Positions 55,051-62,693 of a DNA stretch of 64,000 nt are shown piece after piece. This stretch comes from Bryobacteraceae bacterium CoA2 C42 (GTDB lineage Bacteria > Acidobacteriota > Terriglobia > Bryobacterales > Bryobacteraceae). The first letter of the stretch is position 1, and the number at the start of each line of letters is the position of its first letter. A model generated the notes under the pieces. The model worked only from the letters and a program-made list of their open reading frames with translations. It searched no databases and was not told where the DNA came from. Where the stretch lies: NCBI GenBank assembly GCA_019931245.1, contig JAINDL010000045.1, positions 1 through 64,000 of the forward strand, read 5' to 3'. Made by a program: the position numbers and the translations under genes.

Positions 55051-56613
55051 CTAATTCTGACGCAGCACCCGTCCCTGTCGCACCGTGTTGGGCTGGCCTT
55101 CGTCCACCGAAATCGCCCCGTTGACCAGCACAAAGTCAAAGCCGGTCGTGTACTGGTGCGGCTTGTTGAACTCCGCCTTGTCCTGCACCTTGGCCGGGTC
55201 GAACAGCACCAGGTCGGCGGCGAACCCCTCGCGCACTTGCCCCCGGTCCTTCAAGCCAAAGGTCCGCGCGGGCAGGGAAGTCATCTTCCGGATTGCGTCT
55301 TCCAGTGTCAGTACGCCGCGCTCCCGCACATACTTGGCCAGCACGCGCGCGTTAGTCCCATAGTTGCGCGGGTGGGGCATGGTTTTCCCGAACGGCACGA
55401 GGCTCCCATCGCTAGCCACGGCGGTGTAGGGGTGCTTCATGATCCGGTCCACGTCTTCGTCGCTCATGGTGTGGTACACAATCGACGGCCGGCCTTTGAG
55501 CCGCAGGTCGATCACGGTCTCGATCTCGTCGGCCAGGGTGGCTTTCCGGCCCCTGGCGAGATTGATCTCGCTGATGTTCTTGCCTTCGAGGGAGCGGTCT
55601 TCCGGCGAGTCGGAGATCACGGCAAACGTATAGTTAGGCTGGCCCTGACGGAGGCCGACCTCTTTGGCCATCTGGGCCGCGATCCGTTTGCGGCTGGCCG
55701 GGGAGGAGAGGCGTTCGTGAATCGCCGCCGGGCCGTCGGCAAAGACATCGCGGGGGAAAAAAATGTCCATCGTGGCGCTCGCGGCGGTGTAGGGATACTG
55801 GTCCACCACCACGTCGAGCCCCTCGTTGCGGGCCGCTTCCACCAGGGCGAGCGTCTTGGTGGAGTTGCTCCAGCGCCGGCGGTCAATGATCTTGAAATGG
55901 GAGATCTGCACCGGAAGCCCCGATTCGCGGCCGATCACGACAGCTTCGTTGATCGCGGCTTCCACCGACATGCCCTCGTCCCGCATATGCGTGGCGTAGA
56001 CCTGCGCACCGGCCGCCGCGGCGGCGCGGGCCATCGCGGCAACCTCCGGAGTCTGCGAGTAAGTCCCGGGGACGTACCAGAGTCCGGTCGAGAAGCCAAC
56101 GGCGCCATCGCGCACCGCCTGGGCGACCAGCGCGTTCATCTTTTCCTGTTCGGCCGGGGTGGGCGGCCGGTTGGCGGATCCCATCACTGCGGTCCGGACG
56201 GCATTGTGGCCGATAAGAGCCGAGATGTTGGGACCAATGCCGCTCTTTTCGAGGCGGGCGAAGAACTCCTTCATGTTCACGGCCGACATGCCGCAGTTGC
56301 CCGTGACCAACGTGGTGACGCCGTCGCGGAGAAAGGAATCGGCGCGCGGAACCAGGAAGATGCCCTGCTCGATATGCGTATGGACGTCGATGAAGCCGGG
56401 GGCGAGGGTGCGCCGGGCCGCGTCGATTACCCGGTCGGCCGAGGCATTGGGAAGCATACCGATCTTGGCAATCCGGCCGTCCTTGATGCCTACATCGGCC
56501 AGGAACCACGGGTTCCCGGTGCCGTCGACCACGCGGGCGTTGCGTAGGAGCACGTCAAAATCGGCGCCGTGGGCGGCTACCGCCAGCAAAACAACCAGTG
56601 GAATTCTCATCAT
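55051..56613 (-). CDS. Exported D-aminoacylase, paralogue 2
   Basis: Amidohydrolase of 520 aa, clearly related to the product of 27222-28763. Signal peptide at 1-17 (VVLLAVAAHGA). Metal-site residues are conserved: H78 and H80 (DVHTH), C107 (TGNCG), H209 (ATHMRDEG), H239 (ISHFK) and the Asp of ASDGS. It should remove acyl groups from N-acyl-D-amino acids in the periplasm. AAGGG precedes the ATG; a second ATG directly follows. Downstream (leftward) is transposase debris, and upstream, eight bases from its start, lies an IS630-type fragment, so this intact gene is flanked on both sides by mobile-element remains. Confidence 0.92.
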   Translation of the reverse strand: MMRIPLVVLLAVAAHGADFDVLLRNARVVDGTGNPWFLADVGIKDGRIAKIGMLPNASADRVIDAARRTLAPGFIDVHTHIEQGIFLVPRADSFLRDGVTTLVTGNCGMSAVNMKEFFARLEKSGIGPNISALIGHNAVRTAVMGSANRPPTPAEQEKMNALVAQAVRDGAVGFSTGLWYVPGTYSQTPEVAAMARAAAAAGAQVYATHMRDEGMSVEAAINEAVVIGRESGLPVQISHFKIIDRRRWSNSTKTLALVEAARNEGLDVVVDQYPYTAASATMDIFFPRDVFADGPAAIHERLSSPASRKRIAAQMAKEVGLRQGQPNYTFAVISDSPEDRSLEGKNISEINLARGRKATLADEIETVIDLRLKGRPSIVYHTMSDEDVDRIMKHPYTAVASDGSLVPFGKTMPHPRNYGTNARVLAKYVRERGVLTLEDAIRKMTSLPARTFGLKDRGQVREGFAADLVLFDPAKVQDKAEFNKPHQYTTGFDFVLVNGAISVDEGQPNTVRQGRVLRQN

Positions 56614-56621
56614 GAACCCTT

Positions 56622-56777
56622 CTACTGTATCCCTGTCCGCCCATGAATTTGAATTCTGGGCTTTTCATCGACACGCAACGCCAGTGCGTTTAGTGGCGGA
56701 TTTAGGTACAAACCAACCACCTCGGCGGCCTTCGGCGCAAACTCCGGATCAGTGCTGACACACCAAGTGCGCAATCG
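56622..56777 (-). pseudogene. IS630-type transposase fragment
   Basis: The minus strand reads DPEFAPKAAEVVGLYLNPP, then NALALRVDEKPRIQ and HGRTGIQ before a stop at 56622-56624. VGLYL.PP..AL.L.VDEK..IQ..RT is the hallmark segment around the first catalytic Asp of IS630-family DDE transposases. Both ends are missing. It ends 15 bp from the stop of the TonB receptor at 56792. Confidence 0.8.
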
Positions 56778-56791
56778 CTGCAGGTAGAGCC

Positions 56792-59137
56792 TCAGAACTT
56801 CCAGTTCAGCCCCACGATGGGGAACAGTCCCAGTTGCGTTTCGATCGTTTGCCTGTTGTTGGTGCGACTCCAACTGGGAAAGGCAAAGTTCTGCCGATTC
56901 GTGGCATTCTGCAAGCCAACAAACAACACAACCGGTTTCTCCCGAAAGGTGAAGGTGCGATCTACACGGAAATCGAGCCGGAAGTAGTCTGGAGCGCGAA
57001 CACTGTTGTAGCGGGCCAGGTCAAACACGGCCCGGCGCTGAGCAGCGGACAGAGCCGTGTTGAAGGGGGTGATCGGTCGGCCTGTCAGGTACGCTCCACG
57101 GACGCTGAAGTCCCACTTGCGGTTCAGTGCGTAGCCAATAACGCCATTACCGACCAGCGGATAGTCGAAAGAACCGGGCCGGAGAATTCCATCGAACCCA
57201 GCGTGCCGCGTCCGTGACCAGGACCAGTTGGCTTGACCGTACCACTTCCGGGCGAACTTTTTCTCCACGAACAATTCCAACCCGCGCACCCGGCCTCGGC
57301 CGAAACTGACGTAAGGAAGCAATAACTCATTCTGCTCGAAGCTGTCACCCGCGTTCGCCAGACTGAATTGAGGAAAAAGCGGGCTCACGGGGTAGTCTTT
57401 GTAGCGTTTGAAGTAGCCTTCGAGGGTGACCCGTGTGTTGCTGTTCACAATCCAGGTCAAGCCCGTCAAGAAATGATCGGAACGTATGGGAAGCAACTGC
57501 CGGTTCTGTGGGAAGGCACCGGAGAGAAAAAACACTGGCTGCTGATGATAAGTTCCCCAGGCGGCGCGCCAGGAAACGTTGTCCGTGATGCGGTAGCTCA
57601 GGCCGGCTCGCGGGCTCCAGCGTGTGGCGCTGAGATAACGGTAGTTGTCATACCGCCCACCCCAAGTTAGGCTGATGCGCTTCCCCAGATTCTGTGTGGT
57701 TTGTATGTAGCCGCCTGGTTGAATTACATTGAAGTCATTCCGAATGTTGAACGGCAGAATGCCTGCAGTTGGGGAAAACTGACTGTCAAAGCCGAAGGGC
57801 TGCGTGGCGTTCAGTCTCACCCGGAAGAGCTTCATCGATCCGCCGGCCTGTACTTTGTTGAACAGCGGCACGTACACACTCAGGTCGTACTTGAGTGTGG
57901 ATTCTCCTTCTCTCGTGCGGTCCGTAAAGCTCGTTTGTTGATTCAACAGACGGTCGCTTTGAGTCTCCCGGACCGCGGCTTCAGAGTGCGCGAGCCCAAG
58001 CAACCCCACGCCACGGCTACCAAACAGGCGCTGCCAGTTAAAGCCGGAGGCGCTTCGCCAACCGCCTGCCCTGATTGTCAGGGTGTCATCGGGTTCGTTC
58101 GCTCTCGGCCTGATATTGATGTAGTCATATCCCGTGATGTTGACGAACCAGAGGCGATCCCGCGGAGAGGCATCGTAGACGAACTTCGCGTTCAGATTAT
58201 AGTTGACGGGCACCCCCCCAAGGCCGATGTCATCAGTGAAGGCGTCGAGAAAGCTACGGCGGGCGGAGACAATCCAGGACCCTTTCCCCTTTGCTACCGG
58301 TCCCTCGACAATCACCCCCGCCCCGGCGAAAGCAAGATCGGCGCGCCCGGAAAACCCTTTGCGATCGCCCTCCCGTTGAGCGACTTGCAAAACACTGGAA
58401 AGGCGATTGCTGTAAGGCGCCGGAAAAGCCCCGGTTAGGAAGTTGACGTCACGAATCAAATTGGCGTCGAGCGTGGAGACCGGTCCCCCGCTGGTTCCAA
58501 AATTAGCGAAGTTATTGATGTTGGGGATATCTATGTTGTCGATGACGAACAGGTTTTCGAGTGGGCTCCCCCCGCGGACGATCAGGTCATTGCGTAAATC
58601 ATCGGAGCCGATCGCCACGCCGGGCAAAGTCTGAACATATCGGGAAACGTCCTGGATGGCGCCAGCCGACTTTAGAATCTCGCGAGGCTGGACCAGAAAG
58701 CTCGACCCTTTCACTTCCTCCGGAGCGACGAGGATAGACTCAGATACGACTATCTCCTGACGGGAGACTTCCGGCAGGGAAAGCAGCACCTCGACCCTCG
58801 CGTCCAGACCGGCGCGAATCTCGATACCTGGCTGTCGCAGTGGTGGCTCACCTTTGACCTGCACGGCAAGGGAATACACTCCCGAGCGGATCTCGCTGAG
58901 ACGAAAGTTACCGAGCTCGTCCGAAGTCGCGCATTTTGAAAGTTCAACGATGCAGACGCGAACCCCCGCCAGCCGCCGCGGGCCCCCTGGCGGCGCAACA
59001 CCGGCAGGAGTTGAGGCAACGGCGCGGGCGATGTTGCCATTCAAACCTCCCACCCCAGCGGTGTTTTGAGCATCGAGCAGCCCGCTAAAAGCGAGTAGGC
59101 CACTAAATGCGTGAATCAATCGATCAAACTTAGACAT
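56792..59137 (-). CDS. TonB-dependent receptor of a shorter type
   Basis: Outer-membrane protein of 781 aa. The signal peptide ends near LLDAQ (residue 24). A short carboxypeptidase-regulatory-like stretch follows (LAGVRVCIVELSKCATSDELGNFRLSEIRSGVYSLAVQVKG). The plug has DLIVRGGSPLENLFVIDNIDIPNINNF. The barrel ends VGLNWKF. It is about 350 aa shorter than the three Oar-type receptors here and belongs to a different subgroup. Base composition and codon choice look less GC-rich than in the genes to the left, and it is bordered by an IS630-type fragment, which points to acquisition by transfer. Substrate unknown. Confidence 0.9.
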   Translation of the reverse strand: MSKFDRLIHAFSGLLAFSGLLDAQNTAGVGGLNGNIARAVASTPAGVAPPGGPRRLAGVRVCIVELSKCATSDELGNFRLSEIRSGVYSLAVQVKGEPPLRQPGIEIRAGLDARVEVLLSLPEVSRQEIVVSESILVAPEEVKGSSFLVQPREILKSAGAIQDVSRYVQTLPGVAIGSDDLRNDLIVRGGSPLENLFVIDNIDIPNINNFANFGTSGGPVSTLDANLIRDVNFLTGAFPAPYSNRLSSVLQVAQREGDRKGFSGRADLAFAGAGVIVEGPVAKGKGSWIVSARRSFLDAFTDDIGLGGVPVNYNLNAKFVYDASPRDRLWFVNITGYDYINIRPRANEPDDTLTIRAGGWRSASGFNWQRLFGSRGVGLLGLAHSEAAVRETQSDRLLNQQTSFTDRTREGESTLKYDLSVYVPLFNKVQAGGSMKLFRVRLNATQPFGFDSQFSPTAGILPFNIRNDFNVIQPGGYIQTTQNLGKRISLTWGGRYDNYRYLSATRWSPRAGLSYRITDNVSWRAAWGTYHQQPVFFLSGAFPQNRQLLPIRSDHFLTGLTWIVNSNTRVTLEGYFKRYKDYPVSPLFPQFSLANAGDSFEQNELLLPYVSFGRGRVRGLELFVEKKFARKWYGQANWSWSRTRHAGFDGILRPGSFDYPLVGNGVIGYALNRKWDFSVRGAYLTGRPITPFNTALSAAQRRAVFDLARYNSVRAPDYFRLDFRVDRTFTFREKPVVLFVGLQNATNRQNFAFPSWSRTNNRQTIETQLGLFPIVGLNWKF

Positions 59138-59470
59138 GACAAGAAAGCTCCTTAATTACAGTACGAATACCAGCCGGCCCTAATTGACCGTGAAAAGACC
59201 GTTTTGAGTCCGGCATGAGAGGCCCAGACTTAGTTCGCGCCAGAGTTTGGCGCAGCACTCACCAACGGAAGTTTCCGTCTGCGCCGCGTCATCCATGGTG
59301 ATGAGGGATGTGCCTTTCCCGTAAGGCTGCACTTCGGTAACGCGGGCAATGATGACGAGTGCGGACCCGGAGGTGCGTCAGAATCGATCAGCAGGCAAAC
59401 CTGCTTCAAGATCAGCAAGCTGATCACTCACAACACATTGCGCCGACGGCGTATAGGCCCAAACAGGACC
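59138..59470. other. 333-bp region upstream of the TonB receptor
   Basis: The part next to the receptor start is AT-rich and probably holds its promoter. A minus-strand frame of about 62 codons (59181 to about 59376) reads ALVIIARVTEVQPYGKGTS and ends CRTQNGLFTVN; it lacks a good start and I do not recognise it, so it is not annotated as a gene. Confidence 0.4.
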
Positions 59471-60139
59471 CTATCCATGCGGCCCATCACCCTTGCCCTC
59501 CACTAAGCGGCAAAGACGACCGTGGGCGTCCCTTACCGCAATCTTCAGTAGGCCCGGCCCGGCTTTTGGCGCCACGCTCTGCTGGATGGCACTTTCAACG
59601 AACGGCATCCGGATCAGCGTCCGGATGCCAGGCAGACCGATGACCGGACCCGCCTCAAACCGAAGCCGCGGCCGTCCTTCCAAGCGAGTCTTCTCAATTG
59701 CCGGATACCAGCGGATACCGCCCAACTCCTCCGCCCCCGATACCCTGTGGTGTACCCTGTGCCGGCAATAATTCATCAAGACATGGCGCAGAGTTTCGGT
59801 CAGCCTTTCCATGGCCCGTGCTGCCATTCGCTGCCTAACAAGGATCAGGTCAGCAATCGTGTTCAACGCCTGGGAGAGAAAATGCGGACTCGATTTCACC
59901 CGGGCTTGCTTGAAGATTTGCCTGAATGAGTGCTCCATCCGTCGAAACAAGATTGATTCGTCCGTGATGGTTGCCATCAGGTATTCAATTCGGCTGAGTC
60001 CGTCACTGCAGTCTGGCTCATAGAAAAGCCAGCGCCACCCGCCCGCCCCCATGGTGGCTCCGAAGACGTGAAAGCCGGCGGAATTGCCCAGAAACTGGAC
60101 CAGCATGAGAGCGGCAACAGAGAAGATAAAGCGTTCCAT
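59471..60139 (-). CDS. Hypothetical exported protein
   Basis: Predicted protein of 222 aa that I do not recognise. The ATG at 60139 opens a plausible signal peptide (MERFIFSVAALMLVQFLGNSAG). The rest is rich in Arg and short helices (HVLMNYCRHRVHHRVSG, then RWYPAIEKTRLEGRPRLRF). A longer reading from TTG 60172 would start inside the terminator hairpin of the upstream gene and is less likely. It lies between the TonB receptor and the darcynin gene, all on the same strand, in a tract with many mobile-element remains. It could be a lineage-specific gene or a chance open frame. Confidence 0.45.
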   Translation of the reverse strand: MERFIFSVAALMLVQFLGNSAGFHVFGATMGAGGWRWLFYEPDCSDGLSRIEYLMATITDESILFRRMEHSFRQIFKQARVKSSPHFLSQALNTIADLILVRQRMAARAMERLTETLRHVLMNYCRHRVHHRVSGAEELGGIRWYPAIEKTRLEGRPRLRFEAGPVIGLPGIRTLIRMPFVESAIQQSVAPKAGPGLLKIAVRDAHGRLCRLVEGKGDGPHG

Positions 60140-60170
60140 TCCACATGTCCGGATCAAAAAACTGTTTCTC

Positions 60171-60192
60171 AAAAAAGGTGCCTTGCGGCACC
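60171..60192 (-). terminator. Rho-independent terminator of the darcynin gene
   Basis: GGTGCC (60177-60182), loop, GGCACC (60187-60192) form a perfect 6-bp stem. On the minus strand it is followed by six T residues (60176-60171). It lies 130 bp past the darcynin stop codon and separates that gene from the exported hypothetical protein. Confidence 0.85.
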
Positions 60193-60324
60193 AATCAAGT
60201 CCATTGCTTGCATTCCCTCGGGGGGCACCAGAGCCGCTGCCTTCCGATCAACAACATAAGTTCATTGCCCCACCGAGGGTCGCAAACGGGCTGTTCCTCA
60301 AATGGAGATGAGAACAGACACCTC

Positions 60325-60675
60325 TTACTTCGGCGACGAAAAGGCCTCGACCCCATAGTGATCCGCGTACCCATCCTCGAAACCTGGAAGAATATCGAGG
60401 ACTGAGAAGTAGCGGTCCCAAAATGGTGTTTCGCGCAAGGCCTCCACCAGGGACTGATAGGACCAAAGCTCTGCGGTCTCCAAAACAAAAACATCACTGG
60501 CCCGGGCCGAGAATGCCTCAACGTCAAAGAATCGAAACTTGATATCGGCATGTTTGGCGAGCAGAGGCACCAAGGCCTTCCGCACAAATTCAAATCGCTC
60601 GGCAGGCGCGAGGGCAAGCCACTCGGTTGTCGTCTTTACAATCAGGAAGATAGTCAAGTTGCGCCTTGTTTTCAT
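60325..60675 (-). CDS. Darcynin-family protein
   Basis: Small protein of 116 aa that matches the darcynin family as I recall it: IFLIVKTTTEWLALAPAERFEFV, then IKFRFFDVEAFSARASDVFVLET, YQSLVEALRETPFWDRYF and LPGFEDGYADHYG. The family has a small alpha/beta fold, is often found beside TetR or LysR regulators, and has no established function. No signal peptide. ATG 60675 is chosen because the family begins just after it; ATG 60717 would place the start only two bases from the TetR start. It is transcribed divergently from a TetR gene 44 bp away and ends at a clear terminator. Confidence 0.82.
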   Translation of the reverse strand: MKTRRNLTIFLIVKTTTEWLALAPAERFEFVRKALVPLLAKHADIKFRFFDVEAFSARASDVFVLETAELWSYQSLVEALRETPFWDRYFSVLDILPGFEDGYADHYGVEAFSSPK

Positions 60676-60719
60676 GAAGATAGTATGCAAGCAAAAGCTC
60701 GCGTAGTATACTCGCATTC
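60676..60719. promoter_or_regulatory. Compact divergent promoter between darcynin and TetR genes
   Basis: TATACT at 60707-60712 is a near-consensus -10 box for the TetR gene and ends seven bases before its ATG. CATACT on the minus strand (60687-60682) ends six bases before the darcynin ATG. Both transcripts would start at or next to the start codon, and neither gene has a Shine-Dalgarno sequence. TAGTATGC (60681-60688) and TAGTATAC (60704-60711, part of the palindrome AGTATACT) may be TetR half-sites overlapping both -10 boxes. Confidence 0.6.
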
Positions 60720-61343
60720 ATGCCTCGAGCCGCGCGCGCGCTAAACCCACGAAAAGTCCCCAAACAGGCACGTTCCGAGGCTATGGTGGCAACGATTCTG
60801 GAGGCGGCAACTCGCGTTTTGAGGAAGTATTCGCTCGAGGGATTCAACACAAACCGGGTAGCGGCTACCGCCGGAGTCAGCATTGGGTCGCTTTACCAGT
60901 ACTTTCCCAACAAGGACGCTCTGATGGCTGCGCTGATCGAGCACGTCCAGCAGCAACTCAGAATCAGCTTCGAAAAACGCCTGCTGGCGGTACAGGGAAA
61001 GTCCCTCGAAGTAGCTCTTACGGGACTAGCTGAGTTTTGCGTCGAGCAGCAGTTCACCGATCCCGTGTTTGCTGCGGCGATCGACCAGGAGGAGCGTCGG
61101 CTGACCCTGGCGCAGGTGCAGTTTGCGAGCCGGCAAAGCATCCTGAACGGATTGGAAGGGCTCTTCCAAAGTTATGGAGTGCCCACGTCACGGGTCGCCG
61201 CTGCTGATTGTATTGCCATCGCCAAAGCGTTGGTTGAAGCGGAACCCCATCCATCTGCCGATCTCGCCGACCGCATCCGCCGTGCAGTAAGCGGCTATCT
61301 CCGGGAGCGAGGTTTGGAAGCCACACCGCTAACCGGACCCTAA
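60720..61343 (+). CDS. TetR/AcrR family transcriptional regulator
   Basis: DNA-binding protein of 207 aa. The N-terminal helix-turn-helix is textbook (TRVLRKYSLEGFNTNRVAATAGVSIGSLYQYFPNKDALMAALIEH, residues about 32-77), preceded by a basic tail (RKVPKQARSEAMVATILEAA). The C-terminal domain includes GLAEFCVEQQFTDPVFAAAIDQEE, as in AcrR-like regulators with TetR_C domains. It probably represses the divergent darcynin gene and itself from the 44-bp shared promoter. Ligand unknown. Confidence 0.9.
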   Translation: MPRAARALNPRKVPKQARSEAMVATILEAATRVLRKYSLEGFNTNRVAATAGVSIGSLYQYFPNKDALMAALIEHVQQQLRISFEKRLLAVQGKSLEVALTGLAEFCVEQQFTDPVFAAAIDQEERRLTLAQVQFASRQSILNGLEGLFQSYGVPTSRVAAADCIAIAKALVEAEPHPSADLADRIRRAVSGYLRERGLEATPLTGP

Positions 61344-61350
61344 TGCTGGA

Positions 61351-61506
61351 TCAGGCTCTCTTTGCCTCCCGCCCGACCGCGCCCAGACACGCCTCCCCCA
61401 CCTGGTGCACCAACCGGACGAGTTGCGCTGAACTGAGCAAAGCCATAACAACCTGAAACAGCCGCACCGGATCAGCAGTCGCGTGACGCCCGACACGGCA
61501 AGGCAT
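61351..61506 (-). CDS. Possible small ORF, 51 aa
   Basis: A minus-strand frame (ATG 61506, stop 61351) encodes MPCRVGRHATADPVRLFQ, VVMALLSSAQLVRLVHQV and GEACLGAVGREAKRA. The amphipathic, protein-like pattern is better than in the overlapping frames, but there is no Shine-Dalgarno and no recognised family. It ends seven bases from the TetR gene, convergent with it, and may be the tail of a decayed gene. Confidence 0.25.
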   Translation of the reverse strand: MPCRVGRHATADPVRLFQVVMALLSSAQLVRLVHQVGEACLGAVGREAKRA

Positions 61507-61603
61507 CCTAACGCGGTCACGACATTGTTCTGCCTCGGTTGAAAGCGGAGGAATCGGTTAAAACTGGGCGAAACGCGGCCGAAGCGGTCTTTGGAGCGAG
61601 ACC

Positions 61604-61765
61604 TTGAAGAAAGAAAGACGGCATTGGAGCGCGGACGACAAGATTAGATTGTTGCGCCTTCATCTGATCGAGAAGCAGGCGATTTCCAAGATCTGCGAGG
61701 AGGCCAGCCTTTCCCCGATGCAGTTTTACGCCTGGCAAGAGCAGCTGTTTGCCAACGGCAGCGCG
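61604..61765 (+). pseudogene. IS3-type transposase OrfA fragment
   Basis: The frame from TTG 61604 reads KKERRHWSADDKIRLLRLHLIEKQ, then AISKICEEASLSPMQFYAWQEQLFANGSAAL, which matches the helix-turn-helix OrfA of IS3-group elements (HWSAE.K..IL..HL.E...S..C.E.....FY.WQ..LF.NG). Similarity stops near 61765, where unrelated sequence begins. The preceding 61535-61603 may be the left end of the element. No OrfB follows; an OrfB tail of similar type lies at 54590-54711 in the other orientation. Confidence 0.75.
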
Positions 61766-61868
61766 GCGCTGGCCTGCTTCCGCTGCTTCCGGAATGTCTT
61801 GCGGCGCTGGAGACCATTCAGCCTCGGCAAGGGATTCGCATTGGGATCAATCCGTCCCGCTGAGCGCA

Positions 61869-62213
61869 TTACGCCGGATCCTTCTTCCAAGTCACCGCTA
61901 CGCGGTTCTGATCGGGTTTGTAGACGACACGCGCCACCAATTGCCGCAGTCGGCCCGCGTCCAACGATTCCCCCTCGCGCACATTTGGCTGCCTTTTCCA
62001 CATCATCGACTCGATTTCCCAGGCGGGAATCAGATACCCGCCTGGCGCCCGGCCTCCGGCAGTCGCCCGGCAAAGGTAATAGCGATAGACTTGGTTGCCT
62101 CGCCGGCAGCTGTGCGGCGACAACGGCTGGCCACACCGCCCGCAGCGGATCTTGCAGGAGCGTGTGCGACTCAGAGACGCTGTGAATCGTCCGGCGCGCT
62201 CGGGGATCGACCA
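61869..62213 (-). pseudogene. Serine recombinase C-terminal fragment (zinc ribbon)
   Basis: On the minus strand KIRCGRCGQPLS is followed by RYYLCRATAGG, then LIPAWEIE and a helical stretch ending VARVVYKPDQNRVAVTWKK before TAA at 61869. The CGxCG...RYYxC...IPAxxIE order is that of the recombinase zinc-beta-ribbon and coiled-coil part of large serine recombinases. The catalytic N-terminal domain is absent; the same frame runs into the stop codon of the next pseudogene at 62214. Confidence 0.7.
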
Positions 62214-62587
62214 CTACTCCCGCACCGTCAAATCCGGCTCAACCAACAGCCGCCCCGCGGCCACCGGATACACCGAACCCCCCATTTTTACCTCCGGATC
62301 GAAGTGCAGTCGCACGGTCCTCGCCCCCAATCCATGGGTATCGACGGGAACCAGTTCGATCATGCCGGCGCCGCTCGCGGCGTCGGTGACCGTGATGTTT
62401 GTACCGTGATGCTGGAGCCCACGGCCTTCTGAAAAATGACGGTGCTCACGCCCGGCGAGGTCTTGGCCGTGAACCAGACGCCGGCACCGGTGAGATCCAC
62501 CGGATTCCCGCCGAGCGTAATGGAAAAATCCAACAACATGGTGTTGCCGCGAAACCTGGTCAGTTGCGTGAATCCAAAACGGCCCAA
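62214..62587 (-). pseudogene. Frameshifted baseplate/BppU-like gene
   Basis: One frame reads TQLTRFRGNTMLLDFSIT, GGNPVDLTGAGVWFTAK and IFQKAVGSSITV; another continues exactly where needed with TDAASGAGMIELVPVD, then RTVRLHFDPEVKMGGSVYP and GRLLVEPDLTVRE and a stop at 62214. The pattern resembles phage baseplate upper-protein-like (BppU) N-terminal domains. The break coincides with a direct repeat ACCGTGAT at 62389-62396 and 62403-62410, a 14-bp spacing; removing 14 bp restores one continuous frame. The best start is TTG 62587. Confidence 0.65.
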
Positions 62588-62693
62588 CGTTTCTCTCGCC
62601 AAAGCGACCACCCCAAGGGGCCGCGAAGACCAGACGCGCCGGCCTCCCCGACCCAGGTGTCCCGCTCTAGGGCTGCGGCGCCTGGAAGAGGGA

